Positions 22,692-32,595 of a DNA stretch of 64,000 nt are shown here, in pieces. The stretch lies in assembly GCF_013155465.1 (NCBI RefSeq), contig NZ_JABJVX010000001.1, positions 1 through 64,000 of the forward strand, written 5' to 3'. The first letter of the stretch is position 1; each line of letters starts with the position of its first letter. Under the pieces are notes generated by a model. It searched no databases, was not told the DNA's origin, and saw only the letters and a list, made by a program, of their open reading frames with translations. The position numbers were made by a program, and so were the translations under genes. Source of the DNA: Alterinioella nitratireducens. GTDB lineage: Bacteria; Pseudomonadota; Alphaproteobacteria; Rhodobacterales; Rhodobacteraceae.

Positions 22692-23672
22692 ATGAAGAAC
22701 GACCGGCTTGGGAAATTCGCGGGGGTGCTGGCGCGGCAGGGTATCCTTGTCGCCTTCATCCTCTTCATGATCGGATTTTCCCTCTGGAACGCCCGTTTCA
22801 TCAGTGTCGAGAACGTCTTTGGCGTCGTGCGCTCCTCGGCCATCCTGGGGGTCATGGCGCTTGGCGTGACCTTCGTTGTGATCGGCGGCAATCTTGACCT
22901 CTCGGTCGGCTCGCTTATGTCGTTCTCGGCCATCGTGGTGCTGGACCTGCATGAGAACCCCGCCTTCGGACCGGCGCTGGCGATCCCCGCGATGTTCGCG
23001 ATGACCATGGCGATCGGGGCGCTCAACGGCTTCCTTGTCGGCTATCTCAGGCTGAATTCACTGATCGTGACACTCGGGATGCTGTCGGCCATTCACGGGC
23101 TGACGCTGACCTATTCGGGCGGGCAGAACATGGATATTGCCAACCAGGAAGCGACCTGGTTCGGCATCTTCGGGCGCGGCACCGCGCTTGGCATTCCGAT
23201 CCCGGTCTTGATCTTTGCGGGGCTTGCCGCCGTTCTGGCGATCCTCTTGGCCAAGACGCCATTCGGGCGCAAGGTCTATGCCGTCGGTGGCAACGAGGTC
23301 GCGGCGACCTTCTCCGGCATTCCGCGCGCGCGGGTCGTGTTCTTCACCTACCTGATCTCCTCCTTCTGCGTCGCCACGGCGGGTCTGATCCAGGCCAGCC
23401 GCACCATGGGCGCGCAGAACACCGTGGGGCAGGGGCTGGAGCTTGAGGTGCTGGCCGCCGTCATCCTGGGCGGTGCCTCGCTGCTTGGCGGTTCGGGAAC
23501 CGTCTTCAAGACCGTGATCGGCGTGCTGATCCTCGGCTTCATCCAGAACGGCCTGCTGCTGGCCGGGCTGGAGTTCTACGTCCAGTTCGTCGTGACCTGG
23601 ATCATCATCATCCTGGCGGTCTGGCTGGATATCGCGGCCAAGCGCGGCCGTCTCTGGTCGCCGATCGCCTGA
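22692..23672 (+). CDS. ABC sugar-type transporter permease (RbsC family), first
   Basis: 326 residues, about 8-10 hydrophobic membrane segments, beginning with VAFILFMIGFSLWNARFI. RbsC/XylH-family marks: GVMALGVTFVVIGGNLDLSV, LRLNSLIVTLGMLSAIHGLT, KVYAVGGNEVAATFSGI and LEVLAAVILGGASLLGGSG. It forms the inner-membrane pore with the second permease or as a homodimer. Start ATG 22692 follows GAGGGGACAA; the reading-frame extension to 22437 lies inside the SDR gene and is rejected. Spacing of 12 bases to the next permease supports co-expression. Confidence 0.93.
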   Translation: MKNDRLGKFAGVLARQGILVAFILFMIGFSLWNARFISVENVFGVVRSSAILGVMALGVTFVVIGGNLDLSVGSLMSFSAIVVLDLHENPAFGPALAIPAMFAMTMAIGALNGFLVGYLRLNSLIVTLGMLSAIHGLTLTYSGGQNMDIANQEATWFGIFGRGTALGIPIPVLIFAGLAAVLAILLAKTPFGRKVYAVGGNEVAATFSGIPRARVVFFTYLISSFCVATAGLIQASRTMGAQNTVGQGLELEVLAAVILGGASLLGGSGTVFKTVIGVLILGFIQNGLLLAGLEFYVQFVVTWIIIILAVWLDIAAKRGRLWSPIA

Positions 23673-23684
23673 AGGGGAACACCG

Positions 23685-24686
23685 ATGCAACGCATGAACA
23701 CAACGGACCTGATCAAGGGCGGCGCGATCTGGGGCTTCATCGTGCTGGAGCTGGTCTTCTTCTCGGTCGCGGGATCCTTCTGGTCGCTGTCGGAAAGCGC
23801 CTTCATGGATTTCGACAACATGCTGCTGCTTCTCAAGCAATCGGCCCCCATCGGGATCATCGCGGTCGGCATGACGATTATCATGATCAACGGCAATATC
23901 GACCTCAGCGTCGGCGCGACCTTCGCGCTGTCCGCCGTGGTGATGCTGGATTCGATGAACTGGCCGATCATGGCGGGGCTGGGGGATTGGGCCATTCCGG
24001 TGGCCTGGCTGCTGGCGCTGCTGACCGGTGCGGTGCTTGGCTTCATCAACGGGATCATCGTGTGGAAAACCGGGGTCGATGCCTTCATCGTCACGCTTGG
24101 TTCGATGCTCGGGTTTCGCGGGCTGGTCTTCATGTATAACGGCGAGAACCCGACCTTTCACCTGAACTGGACCATGGTCGATATCGCGGAATGGGACGCG
24201 CTCGGAGTCGAGACACCGGCGCTGGTCCTGATCGCGGTCGTGGTCGTCGCCTGGCTGATCATGACGCGCACGGTGCATGGCCGCAATGCCTATGCCATCG
24301 GCAACAACCGCGAGGCGGCGGTCAATGCGGGCCTGCGCGTCGGGCCGCATATGCTGATCAATTTCGTCATCATCGGCACGCTGGCAGCCCTGTCCGCCGT
24401 GGCCTTCTATTCGGCCAGCGGCTCGGTGAACCCCAATGACGGGATGCTGTTCGAGCTGTGGGCCATCACCGCCGTGGTGCTTGGCGGCACCAAGCTGACG
24501 GGGGGCTCGGGCTCGATCATCGGCACCTTCGGCGGCGTCATCGCGATCCAGCTTCTGCGCAAGGGCCTGGGCCATATCGGGGCCGATACCGAGACCGTCA
24601 ACCTTGTGATCGGGTCCATCCTGATCGCGGTGCTGTTCCTTGATCGCCAGCTCAATCGCAAGGGCCAGGAGGAGTTGAAGGTATGA
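23685..24686 (+). CDS. ABC sugar-type transporter permease (RbsC family), second
   Basis: 333 residues with multiple membrane spans. Marks: GIIAVGMTIIMINGNIDLSV (the same GxNxDLSVG region as the first permease), GVDAFIVTLGSMLGFRGLVF, NAYAIGNNREAAVNAGLRVG and WAITAVVLGGTKLTGGSGSI. It is clearly homologous to, but not a close copy of, the upstream permease, so the transporter probably uses a heterodimeric pore. Its end overlaps the ATPase start by 4 bases (ATGA). AAGGGG precedes ATG 23685. Confidence 0.93.
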   Translation: MQRMNTTDLIKGGAIWGFIVLELVFFSVAGSFWSLSESAFMDFDNMLLLLKQSAPIGIIAVGMTIIMINGNIDLSVGATFALSAVVMLDSMNWPIMAGLGDWAIPVAWLLALLTGAVLGFINGIIVWKTGVDAFIVTLGSMLGFRGLVFMYNGENPTFHLNWTMVDIAEWDALGVETPALVLIAVVVVAWLIMTRTVHGRNAYAIGNNREAAVNAGLRVGPHMLINFVIIGTLAALSAVAFYSASGSVNPNDGMLFELWAITAVVLGGTKLTGGSGSIIGTFGGVIAIQLLRKGLGHIGADTETVNLVIGSILIAVLFLDRQLNRKGQEELKV

Positions 24687-26197
24687 ACACGGATCGAAAA
24701 CCCGCCCTGCGGCTGGAAAACATCGTCAAGACCTTCCCCGGCGTCCGGGCGCTGGACGATGTCAGCTTCGAGGTCTTCCCCGGTGAGGTCCACGCCCTGA
24801 TGGGCGAGAACGGCGCCGGGAAATCCACCCTGATGAAGGTTCTGGGCGGCATCCACCAACCCGACGAGGGCCGCATTTTCGTCGAGGAGGCCGAAGCCGT
24901 CATGACAACGCCGCTCCATGCCAAGGCGCGCGGGGTCATGTTCATCCACCAGGAACTGAGCCTGGCCGAAGAACTGTCGGTGGCCGAAAACGTCTACCTG
25001 GGCGAGTTGCCGCGCAAGAGCCTTGGCCGCGTCGATTGGGCGACGCTCTATGCGAATACCGACGAGATCCTCAAGCGTCTCAAGGTCGGTTTCACCGCCC
25101 GCACCCGCGTCGGCGACCTGTCGATTGCCAATCAGCAGATGGTCGAGATCGCCCGCGCGCTGACCGTTGACGCCAAGGTGGTGATCTTCGACGAACCCAC
25201 CGCATCCTTGACCGATGCGGAAAAAGTCGTGCTCTTCGAGGTCATCGCGGGGCTTCAGGCGGAAGGCGTCGGCATCGTCTACATCTCGCACCGGATGGAG
25301 GAGATATTCAAGATCACCGACCGCATCTCGGTCCTGCGCGACGGGGAATATCGCGGCACGCTGGTCACGTCCGAGACGAACGAGGACGAGATCACCCAGA
25401 TGATGATCGGGCGCAGCCTGGACCTCAGCCGCCGCACCGCGCGCGGCGAGGTCGGCAAGACCGCGCTTCGGGTCGAGGGGCTGTCCTGCGGCAGCCTGTT
25501 CCAGGATATCAGCTTTGACGTGCGCCAGGGCGAGGTGGTGGGGTTCTACGGCCTTGTCGGCGCGGGCCGGACCGAGATCGCCGAGACTCTGTTCGGCCTG
25601 CGCACGCCCTCGGCCGGCAAGATCTTCCTCAAGGATGAGGAGTTGCGCATCCATTCGCCCATCGAGGCGATCCGGCACGGCATCTCGCTGGTGCCCGAAA
25701 GCCGCAAGGAACAGGGGTTGGTGCTTGGCATGAACTGCCGCGACAACATCACCTTGCCGCAGGTCAGCGACCTTGTGGCGGGGCCCTTCGTCTCGGACGG
25801 GGCCGAGGTGGCGATTTTCGACCAGTATCGCGACCGGCTGGAGATCAAGACGCCAAGCTGGCGCAGCGCGGTCGGCAACCTGTCGGGCGGCAACCAGCAG
25901 AAGATCGTGATCGGCAAATGGCTGGCGATGCGGCCCGAGGTACTGATCGTGGATGAACCGACGCGCGGTATCGACGTGGGCTCAAAATCCGAGATCCACA
26001 ACCTCTTGCGCGATCTGGCGGCGCGGGGCTTTGCGGTGATCGTGATCTCGTCGGAAATGCCCGAGGTGCTGCATGTGTCGGACCGCATCGTCGCCATGTA
26101 CCAGGGCCGCGTCATGCGCATTTTCGACGCCGAGGAGGTGACCGAGGACAGCCTGATCCAGGCCATATCGGGGATCGAAAACGGCAAGGTGGCCTGA
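24683..26197 (+). CDS. ABC sugar transporter double ATP-binding subunit (RbsA/MglA type)
   Basis: 504 residues with two nucleotide-binding halves. The first half has Walker A GENGAGKSTLMKVL and Walker B VVIFDEPTASL. Its ABC signature is the variant LSIANQQM. The second half has a degenerate P-loop (GLVGAGRTEIAETLFG), the signature LSGGNQQKIVIGKWL and Walker B VLIVDEPTRGIDVGSKSE. This asymmetry is standard for RbsA/MglA/XylG. It energises uptake through the two permeases encoded just upstream. ATG 24683 overlaps the previous stop. Confidence 0.95.
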   Translation: MNTDRKPALRLENIVKTFPGVRALDDVSFEVFPGEVHALMGENGAGKSTLMKVLGGIHQPDEGRIFVEEAEAVMTTPLHAKARGVMFIHQELSLAEELSVAENVYLGELPRKSLGRVDWATLYANTDEILKRLKVGFTARTRVGDLSIANQQMVEIARALTVDAKVVIFDEPTASLTDAEKVVLFEVIAGLQAEGVGIVYISHRMEEIFKITDRISVLRDGEYRGTLVTSETNEDEITQMMIGRSLDLSRRTARGEVGKTALRVEGLSCGSLFQDISFDVRQGEVVGFYGLVGAGRTEIAETLFGLRTPSAGKIFLKDEELRIHSPIEAIRHGISLVPESRKEQGLVLGMNCRDNITLPQVSDLVAGPFVSDGAEVAIFDQYRDRLEIKTPSWRSAVGNLSGGNQQKIVIGKWLAMRPEVLIVDEPTRGIDVGSKSEIHNLLRDLAARGFAVIVISSEMPEVLHVSDRIVAMYQGRVMRIFDAEEVTEDSLIQAISGIENGKVA

Positions 26198-26198
26198 C

Positions 26199-27062
26199 AT
26201 GCGCGTGGGCTTTGCAGGGCTGGGGCGCATGGGCGTGCGCATGGCGGAAAACCTCGTCGCGGCGGGCCACGATGTTACGGTGTGGAACCGCAGCGCGGAA
26301 AAGGCGGAAGGCTTCGCCGCCGCGCATCGGACCGATATGGCGCGGACCCCCAAGACGCTGGCCGATGCGGTGGATGTCGTGGTGACAATGTTGGCCGACG
26401 ATGCGTCATCGCAGGTGGTGCATCTGGGGCCGGAGGGCCTGTTCGCGGGCCGGCGCGCGCAGGTCTTCGTCGAGATGGGGACGCTTGGACCCGATCATCT
26501 GCGGGCATTGGCAGCGGCGACGGATAAACGCGTGATTGATGCGCCGGTCTCGGGCGCGACACAGGCCGCCACTGAGGCGCAATTGCTGATCATGGCGGGC
26601 TGTGACGCCGCCACGCTGGCCGAACTGCAGCCGCTTTTCGACGCGATGGGCAAGAAGACCATCTGCCTGGGCAAACCCGGTGCGGGCGCGGTGATGAAAC
26701 TGGCGGTCAACATGCTGATCCACGGTTTGAACCAGACCCTGGCCGAGGCGATGACATTGGCCGAGGCGGCAGGCATCGCGCCTGACGCCGCCTTCGACGT
26801 GATCGAGGCCAGCGCCGCCGCCGCGCCGATGCTGACATATCGCAGGCCGCTCTACCTGGACGAGGCGGGCCATGACGTGACCTTCACCGTCGCATTGGCG
26901 GAGAAAGACCTGCGCGTCGCGGGCGACCTGGCACGCGGGCTTGGCGTGGCCCTGCCGCAATCGCAGGTCACGCAAGCCATCCTGGAACAGGCCATCGAGC
27001 AGGGTTTCGCCGCCCGCGACATGGCCGCGATCCTCAGCTACATGCGGGAGCAAAGACAATGA
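26199..27062 (+). CDS. NAD(P)-dependent beta-hydroxyacid dehydrogenase family protein
   Basis: 287 residues, the usual length. N-terminal Rossmann start MRVGFAGLGRMGVRMAENLV, substrate motif DAPVSGATQAATEAQLLIMA and the catalytic Lys in GAVMKLAVNMLIHGLNQTLA. It fits the 3-hydroxyisobutyrate/tartronate-semialdehyde reductase family, which reduces or oxidises short hydroxyacids. It starts 2 bases after the ATPase stop and overlaps the ThuA-like gene (ATGA), so it belongs to the ABC operon and presumably processes a breakdown product. The substrate cannot be assigned. Confidence 0.88.
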   Translation: MRVGFAGLGRMGVRMAENLVAAGHDVTVWNRSAEKAEGFAAAHRTDMARTPKTLADAVDVVVTMLADDASSQVVHLGPEGLFAGRRAQVFVEMGTLGPDHLRALAAATDKRVIDAPVSGATQAATEAQLLIMAGCDAATLAELQPLFDAMGKKTICLGKPGAGAVMKLAVNMLIHGLNQTLAEAMTLAEAAGIAPDAAFDVIEASAAAAPMLTYRRPLYLDEAGHDVTFTVALAEKDLRVAGDLARGLGVALPQSQVTQAILEQAIEQGFAARDMAAILSYMREQRQ

Positions 27063-27766
27063 AAGCAGCCCTTTTCGTCGGCGGTTGGGAGGGGCACACG
27101 CCCACCGAGTTCAGCGATTGGTGCGCCGCTCTGCTACGCGACAACGGCTTCGAGGTCGATATCCACGACACGCTGGAGCCGCTGGCCACGCCCGGGAAAC
27201 TGCAAGATGTCGACCTGATCGTGCCGATCTGGTCCTCGGCGCGGTCGGGCCACCAGGAAGAGTTCGGCAACATGACCAAGCCGCAGGAGGACGGCCTGCT
27301 GCAACTGATCGGCGAGGGGCGCGGGATTGCCGGCTGGCACGGCCATATGGGTGACGCCTTCCGCGACCGGCCGACCTATCACTTCCTCATCGGCGGGCAG
27401 TTCGTGGCGCATCCCCCCGGCTGGCCCGACAATCTGCAACCGCGCGAGGATTACATCGACTATGACGTGACCGTCACCCGCCCCGCCGATCCGATCATGC
27501 AAGGCATCGGCAGTTTCCGCCTGCGATCCGAGCAATATTACATGCTGGTCGACCCCTCGAACGAGGTGCTGGCGACGACCACCTTCTCGGGCGATCACCT
27601 GTGGTGGATCGAGGGTACCGTCATCCCCGTCGTCTGGAAGCGCCGATGGGACAAGGGCCGGGTTTTCTATTGCTCCATCGGACATGAGCTGGACGACCTC
27701 AAGACCAGCCAGGTCACCGAGATCCTGCGCCGTGGCATGGTCTGGGCCGCGACGCGCGAGGGCTAG
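27059..27766 (+). CDS. ThuA-like (trehalose-utilisation family) protein
   Basis: 235 residues, of the ThuA fold (glutamine-amidotransferase-like). Marks: ALFVGGWEGHTPTEFSDWCA at the start, GIAGWHGHMGDAFRDRPTYH, FLIGGQFVAHPPG, DYDVTVTRPADPIMQGIGSF and GRVFYCSIGHELDD. ThuA proteins accompany alpha-glucoside and 3-keto-sugar catabolism genes; the precise reaction is unclear. As the last gene of the ABC operon, next to two SDRs, it is compatible with a keto-sugar pathway. It lacks a signal peptide and is cytoplasmic. Confidence 0.82.
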   Translation: MKAALFVGGWEGHTPTEFSDWCAALLRDNGFEVDIHDTLEPLATPGKLQDVDLIVPIWSSARSGHQEEFGNMTKPQEDGLLQLIGEGRGIAGWHGHMGDAFRDRPTYHFLIGGQFVAHPPGWPDNLQPREDYIDYDVTVTRPADPIMQGIGSFRLRSEQYYMLVDPSNEVLATTTFSGDHLWWIEGTVIPVVWKRRWDKGRVFYCSIGHELDDLKTSQVTEILRRGMVWAATREG

Positions 27767-27841
27767 GCCCGTTCCGAGATAATCCCATTCAACCTGGCCG
27801 CAACGTGCTGTAGGGTCTTTCGACGCGCGCCCTGCGGAATA

Positions 27842-27860
27842 TGTTAGTTTAGCGCTAACA
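27842..27860. promoter_or_regulatory. Palindromic operator candidate upstream of the glycogen operon
   Basis: TGTTAGTTTAGCGCTAACA contains the perfect 10-base palindrome TTAGCGCTAA (27849-27858) and an outer dyad TGTTAG/CTAACA. Palindromes with a central CG of this type are typical of LacI-family operators. It lies 80 bases before the chosen glgP start and directly precedes an in-frame TTG (27865) that I reject as start partly for this reason. No LacI-family gene is in the window. Confidence 0.5.
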
Positions 27861-27939
27861 TTTCTTGTCCGAGTTCTGTATCAAGGTCGGAACGGGTGCC
27901 CTGACCCGCGAGGTGACCGCACCGGTTGCCCTGCCCAAC

Positions 27940-30354
27940 ATGCTACGAGACCGCGCGATGCTGAAACCGAACGACACCCATATCACCGCCACGCAACTGG
28001 CAGGTGAGATTTCCCGCCACCTGAACCTGTCGCTTGGCAAGGACGCGGCCCATGCCAGCCTCTATGACTGGCGCATGTCGCTGTCGCTGGCCCTGCGCGA
28101 CCGGGTGGTGGCCCCATGGTTCGCCTCGACCCGCGCCACCTATGAGGGGCAGCACAAGCGGGTCTATTACCTGTCGATGGAGTTCCTGATCGGGCGGCTG
28201 ATCGAGGATGTGACGATCAACCTGGACCTTGAGGGCGTGGTGCGCGAGGCGCTGGCCGATCTGGGGCAGGATTACGCAAGCGTCATGGCCGATGAACCCG
28301 ACGCCGCCCTTGGCAATGGCGGGCTGGGGCGCCTGGCGGCCTGTTTCATGGACAGCCTGTCGACGCTGGCGATTCCGGCCTATGGCTATGGTATCCGCTA
28401 TGAACACGGCCTTTTCGAGCAGCATTTCGAGAACGGCCAGCAGGTCGAGACCGCCGAGGGCTGGCTGGCGCAGCGCCACGCCTGGGAGTTCGAGCGGCCC
28501 GAGGTGGCCTACAAGATCCATTTCGGCGGCCATGTGGCCGATGAAGACGGGCGCGCGGTCTGGCACCCGGCGGAGACCGTGCTGGCCTCGGCCTATGACA
28601 CGCCGGTGGTAGGCTGGCAGGGGCGGTGGGCCAATACGCTCAGGCTGTGGGCGGCGAAGCCCATCAAGCTGTTTGATCTGGAGAGTTTCAACCGGGGCGA
28701 CTACGTCGCGGCCAACGCGCCCGAGCGGCTGGCGCGGACGATCTCCCGCGTCCTCTACCCCGACGACACCACCGAGGAAGGCAAGGAACTGCGCCTGAAG
28801 CAGGAGTATTTCTTTACCGCCGCCTCGATCAAGGACCTCATCCGCCGCTTCCTGTCCGAAGGGCACAGGCTGGACGACCTGGCGTCGCTGGTGGCGATCC
28901 AATTGAATGACACGCATCCCGCGATTGCCGGGCCGGAGCTTGTGCGGCTGCTGGTCGATCATCACGGGGTCGAGATGGGCGCGGCGATTGATACGGCGCG
29001 CGCCTGCCTGGGTTACACCAATCACACGCTGTTGCCCGAAGCGCTGGAGCGCTGGCCCGAGGGCCTCTTTCAGCGCATCCTGCCGCGTCATCACCAGATC
29101 ATCATCGAGATCCAGAACCGGCATCTGGCGGAAACCGGCAGTGACATTCGCATCCTCGACCATGGCAATGTTAACATGGGCGAACTGGCCTTCATCATGG
29201 CGCATAAGGTCAACGGCGTCTCGGCGCTGCATTCCGACCTGGTGAAGCAGACGGTGTTCGCCGATCTCGACGCCGCCTATCCGGGCCGGATCATCAACCA
29301 GACCAACGGCATCACGCCGCGCCGCTGGCTGCAGTCGTGCAACCCGGCCCTGCGGGCGTTGATCACCGACACCATCGGCAGCGGCTGGCAGGACGATCTG
29401 GAGCGCTTGCAGGAGCTGAAGCCGCATCTGGACGATACCGGGTTCCTCGACCGGTTCGATGCCGCCAAGGCCGCGAACAAGGCGCGGCTGGCGGCGTGGC
29501 TCAAGGACCGGCACGGCACCGTTCTGGACCCCGCCGCGATGTTCGACATCCAGATCAAGCGCATCCATGAATACAAGCGCCAGCACATGAATATCCTGGA
29601 GACCATCGCGCTCTGGAACGAGATCCGCGACAATCCGAACGGGGACTGGACCCCGCGCGTCAAGATCTTCGGCGGCAAGGCGGCACCGGGCTACGCGCTG
29701 GCGAAATCCATCATCCGGCTGATCAATGACGTGGCCGCGACGATCAACACTGACCCGGTGACGCGCGAGTTGTTGCAGGTGGTCTTCCCCGAGAACTACA
29801 ACGTCTCGATGGCCGAGATCCTGATCCCGGCATCGGACCTGTCAGAGCAGATTTCGACGGCAGGCAAGGAAGCGTCGGGCACCGGCAACATGAAGCTTTC
29901 GCTCAACGGCAGCCCGACCATCGGCACGCTCGACGGGGCCAATGTGGAGATTCGCGACCATGTCGGGCCGGAAAACTTCTTCCTCTTCGGTCTGACGGCG
30001 GAAGACGTGCGCGCGCGCCGCGCGCAGCCCGGCTATGCCCGCGAGGCCATCGAGGCCAGCCCGCGCCTGATGCGCGTGTTGGGCCAGATCGCGGAGGGCG
30101 TGTTCTCGGGCGGGGACACGCATCGCTACGGGGATATCCTGCACAATCTCTGGGAACATGATTATTTCCTCGTGAGTTGCGATTTCGACGCCTATTTTGA
30201 CACACAGCGTGAGGTCGATACGGTCTACAGGGACCGCGCCCGCTGGACCAGGATGGCGGCGGCGAACACCGCCGGGATGGGCTGGTTCTCGTCCGACCGC
30301 ACGATCCGGGGCTATGCGCGCGACATCTGGGGCGCGACATCCGTGGCGCATTAG
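27940..30354 (+). CDS. glgP: Glycogen/alpha-glucan phosphorylase
   Basis: 804 residues from ATG 27940. It releases glucose-1-phosphate from alpha-1,4-glucan chains. Marks: [96 protein letters not shown] and the pyridoxal-phosphate Lys in [14 protein letters not shown]. The frame is open upstream to a TTG at 27865, but the phosphorylase-like part begins later and that TTG abuts a palindromic operator; ATG 27940 or ATG 27958 are better starts, neither with a strong ribosome binding site. First gene of the glg operon (13 bases before glgB). Confidence 0.93.
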   Translation: MLRDRAMLKPNDTHITATQLAGEISRHLNLSLGKDAAHASLYDWRMSLSLALRDRVVAPWFASTRATYEGQHKRVYYLSMEFLIGRLIEDVTINLDLEGVVREALADLGQDYASVMADEPDAALGNGGLGRLAACFMDSLSTLAIPAYGYGIRYEHGLFEQHFENGQQVETAEGWLAQRHAWEFERPEVAYKIHFGGHVADEDGRAVWHPAETVLASAYDTPVVGWQGRWANTLRLWAAKPIKLFDLESFNRGDYVAANAPERLARTISRVLYPDDTTEEGKELRLKQEYFFTAASIKDLIRRFLSEGHRLDDLASLVAIQLNDTHPAIAGPELVRLLVDHHGVEMGAAIDTARACLGYTNHTLLPEALERWPEGLFQRILPRHHQIIIEIQNRHLAETGSDIRILDHGNVNMGELAFIMAHKVNGVSALHSDLVKQTVFADLDAAYPGRIINQTNGITPRRWLQSCNPALRALITDTIGSGWQDDLERLQELKPHLDDTGFLDRFDAAKAANKARLAAWLKDRHGTVLDPAAMFDIQIKRIHEYKRQHMNILETIALWNEIRDNPNGDWTPRVKIFGGKAAPGYALAKSIIRLINDVAATINTDPVTRELLQVVFPENYNVSMAEILIPASDLSEQISTAGKEASGTGNMKLSLNGSPTIGTLDGANVEIRDHVGPENFFLFGLTAEDVRARRAQPGYAREAIEASPRLMRVLGQIAEGVFSGGDTHRYGDILHNLWEHDYFLVSCDFDAYFDTQREVDTVYRDRARWTRMAAANTAGMGWFSSDRTIRGYARDIWGATSVAH

Positions 30355-30367
30355 GAAAGGGGACGCG

Positions 30368-32566
30368 ATGGCAGACGTGATCAGCGCAGAGGATGCCGGG
30401 CAGATCGTTGCGGCAACCCATGCCGATCCCTTCGCCGTGCTCGGCCAGCATATGCTGGACGGCCATCCCTCGATCCGCGCCTTCCACCCCGAGGCTGACG
30501 CGATTGACGTCCTGGACGCGAAATCGGGCCGCAAGGTTCTGTCGCTTGCCCCCGTGGCCGATGCGCGGGGCCTGTTCGCGGGCATCGCCACGCGGCGCAA
30601 GCGGGCCTTTGCCTACCGGCTGCGGATCAGCAGGGGCGCCGATACCTGGGAGGTCGATGACCCCTATCGCTTTGGCCCCGTCCTGGGCCCGCTGGATGAG
30701 CACCTGTTCTCCGAAGGCGCGCATCTGAACCTGTGGCGGATGCTCGGGGCGCATGTGATCACGCATGAGGGCGTGGAGGGCACCCATTTCGCGGTCTGGG
30801 CGCCCAATGCGCGGCGGGTCTCGCTGGTGGGCGATTTCAACGCCTGGGACGGTCGGCGTACCCTGATGCGCAGGCGCGGCCAGACCGGCGTGTGGGAGAT
30901 TTTCATTCCCGGTTTGGGCGAAGGCGAGCCTTACAAGTATGAGCTTCTGGACGCGGTCGGGCGATTGCTGCCGCAAAAGGCCGACCCGTTCGGCTTCGGG
31001 GCCGAGCATCCACCCGCCACGGCCTCGGTCGTGCGGCGGCTTGAGGGGTATGACTGGTCGGACGCCGACTGGATGACCACGCGCGCCGGGGCGCAGCGCA
31101 TCGACCGCCCGATCTCCATCTACGAGGTGCATCTGGGATCGTGGCGGCGCGTGACCGAAGAGGGCAACAGGCCGCTCTCCTATCACGAACACGCGCGGCA
31201 ACTGGTGGGCTATGCCAAGGATATGGGCTTCACCCATATCGAGCTGATGCCGGTGTCCGAGTTTCCCTTTGACGGCTCGTGGGGCTATCAGCCCGTGGGC
31301 CTCTACGCGCCGACCATCCGGCATGGCACCTTGCAGGAGTTTCGCGCCTTCGTCGATGCCTGCCACGGGGCCGGTCTGGGCCTGATCCTGGATTGGGTGC
31401 CGGGGCATTTCCCCGACGACGCGCATGGGCTCGGCCGCTTCGACGGCACCGCGCTATACGAACATGCCGACCGGCGCGAGGGGTTTCACCCGGACTGGAA
31501 CACGCTGGTCTATAATTACGGGCGGGCCGAGGTGTCCAACTTCCTGCTGGCCAATGCGCTTTACTGGCTGAAGGAACATCACATCGACGGGCTGCGCGTC
31601 GATGCGGTCGCCTCGATGCTCTACCGCGATTATTCGCGCAAATCGGGCGAATGGGTGCCCAACATCCATGGCGGGCGCGAGAACCTTGAGGCCATCAGCT
31701 TCCTGCAGCGCACCAACACGGTGGCCTATGGCGAATCTCCGGGCATCATGACGGTGGCCGAGGAATCCACCGCCTTCCCGCAGGTCAGCGGCCCGGCGGA
31801 CACAGGCGGCTTGGGGTTCGGGTTCAAGTGGAACATGGGCTGGATGAACGACACGCTCTCCTACATGCAAGAGGATCCGGTTCACCGCAAATACCACCAC
31901 CACAAGATGACTTTCGGCCTGCATTACGCGTTCTCGGAAAACTTCGTGCTGCCGATCAGCCATGACGAAGTGGTCCATGGCAAGGGCGCGATGCTGGCCA
32001 AGATGGGCGGGTCGGACGCCTTCGGCAACCTGCGCGCCTATTACGGTTTCATGTGGGGCCATCCGGGCAAGAAGCTGCTTTTCATGGGCTGCGAGTTTGC
32101 GCAAGCGCGTGAGTGGAACCATGATTCCAGCCTCGATTGGCATTTGCTGGACCAGCCGCGGCATGAGGGCGTACAGCGGCTGGTGCGTGATCTGAACAGG
32201 CTCTACCGGGATACGCCCGCGCTCCATCAGCTCGATTGCAAGCCCGAGGGCTTCGAATGGATCGAGGAGGGCGCGGCGGAGGAATCGCTCTATGCCTGGC
32301 TGCGCAAGGGGCAGGACGGCGCGGCCCCGGTTCTGGTGGTGTGCAACTTCACGCCGGTGGAACGCTCGGCCCGTCGCATCGGCGTGCCGCAGGCGGGCCG
32401 CTGGATCGAGCGGCTGAACACAGACGCCGCGTGCTATGGTGGCGGCGATCGTGGCAATCTGGGCGGGGTCGAGAGCGAACCCATCGCGGCCTCGGGGCGG
32501 GCGCAATCCATCGCGCTGACGATTCCGCCGCTTTCGACGCTCTTTTTCGAACTGGATCAGGGCTGA
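30368..32566 (+). CDS. glgB: 1,4-alpha-glucan branching enzyme
   Basis: 732 residues. It makes alpha-1,6 branches. The N-terminal CBM48 domains ([12 protein letters not shown] at about 20 and [20 protein letters not shown] near 145) precede a GH13 barrel with [48 protein letters not shown], the nucleophile Asp in [18 protein letters not shown] (about residue 410) and the acid Glu in [13 protein letters not shown]-terminal beta domain ends with TLFFELD. ATG 30368 has GGAAAGGGGA upstream; the extension to 30197 lies in glgP. Part of the glg operon. Confidence 0.95.
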   Translation: MADVISAEDAGQIVAATHADPFAVLGQHMLDGHPSIRAFHPEADAIDVLDAKSGRKVLSLAPVADARGLFAGIATRRKRAFAYRLRISRGADTWEVDDPYRFGPVLGPLDEHLFSEGAHLNLWRMLGAHVITHEGVEGTHFAVWAPNARRVSLVGDFNAWDGRRTLMRRRGQTGVWEIFIPGLGEGEPYKYELLDAVGRLLPQKADPFGFGAEHPPATASVVRRLEGYDWSDADWMTTRAGAQRIDRPISIYEVHLGSWRRVTEEGNRPLSYHEHARQLVGYAKDMGFTHIELMPVSEFPFDGSWGYQPVGLYAPTIRHGTLQEFRAFVDACHGAGLGLILDWVPGHFPDDAHGLGRFDGTALYEHADRREGFHPDWNTLVYNYGRAEVSNFLLANALYWLKEHHIDGLRVDAVASMLYRDYSRKSGEWVPNIHGGRENLEAISFLQRTNTVAYGESPGIMTVAEESTAFPQVSGPADTGGLGFGFKWNMGWMNDTLSYMQEDPVHRKYHHHKMTFGLHYAFSENFVLPISHDEVVHGKGAMLAKMGGSDAFGNLRAYYGFMWGHPGKKLLFMGCEFAQAREWNHDSSLDWHLLDQPRHEGVQRLVRDLNRLYRDTPALHQLDCKPEGFEWIEEGAAEESLYAWLRKGQDGAAPVLVVCNFTPVERSARRIGVPQAGRWIERLNTDAACYGGGDRGNLGGVESEPIAASGRAQSIALTIPPLSTLFFELDQG

Positions 32567-32595
32567 CAGACAATCAACAGGGGAGGGAGACGGCA

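Noticed and set aside
27865-27939. TTG start of glgP directly after the palindrome
   Set aside because: No ribosome binding site fits between operator and TTG, and the extra 25 residues are not family-like.
28907-29586. Long open frames opposite glgP
   Set aside because: Same codon-bias artefact; glgP is intact.
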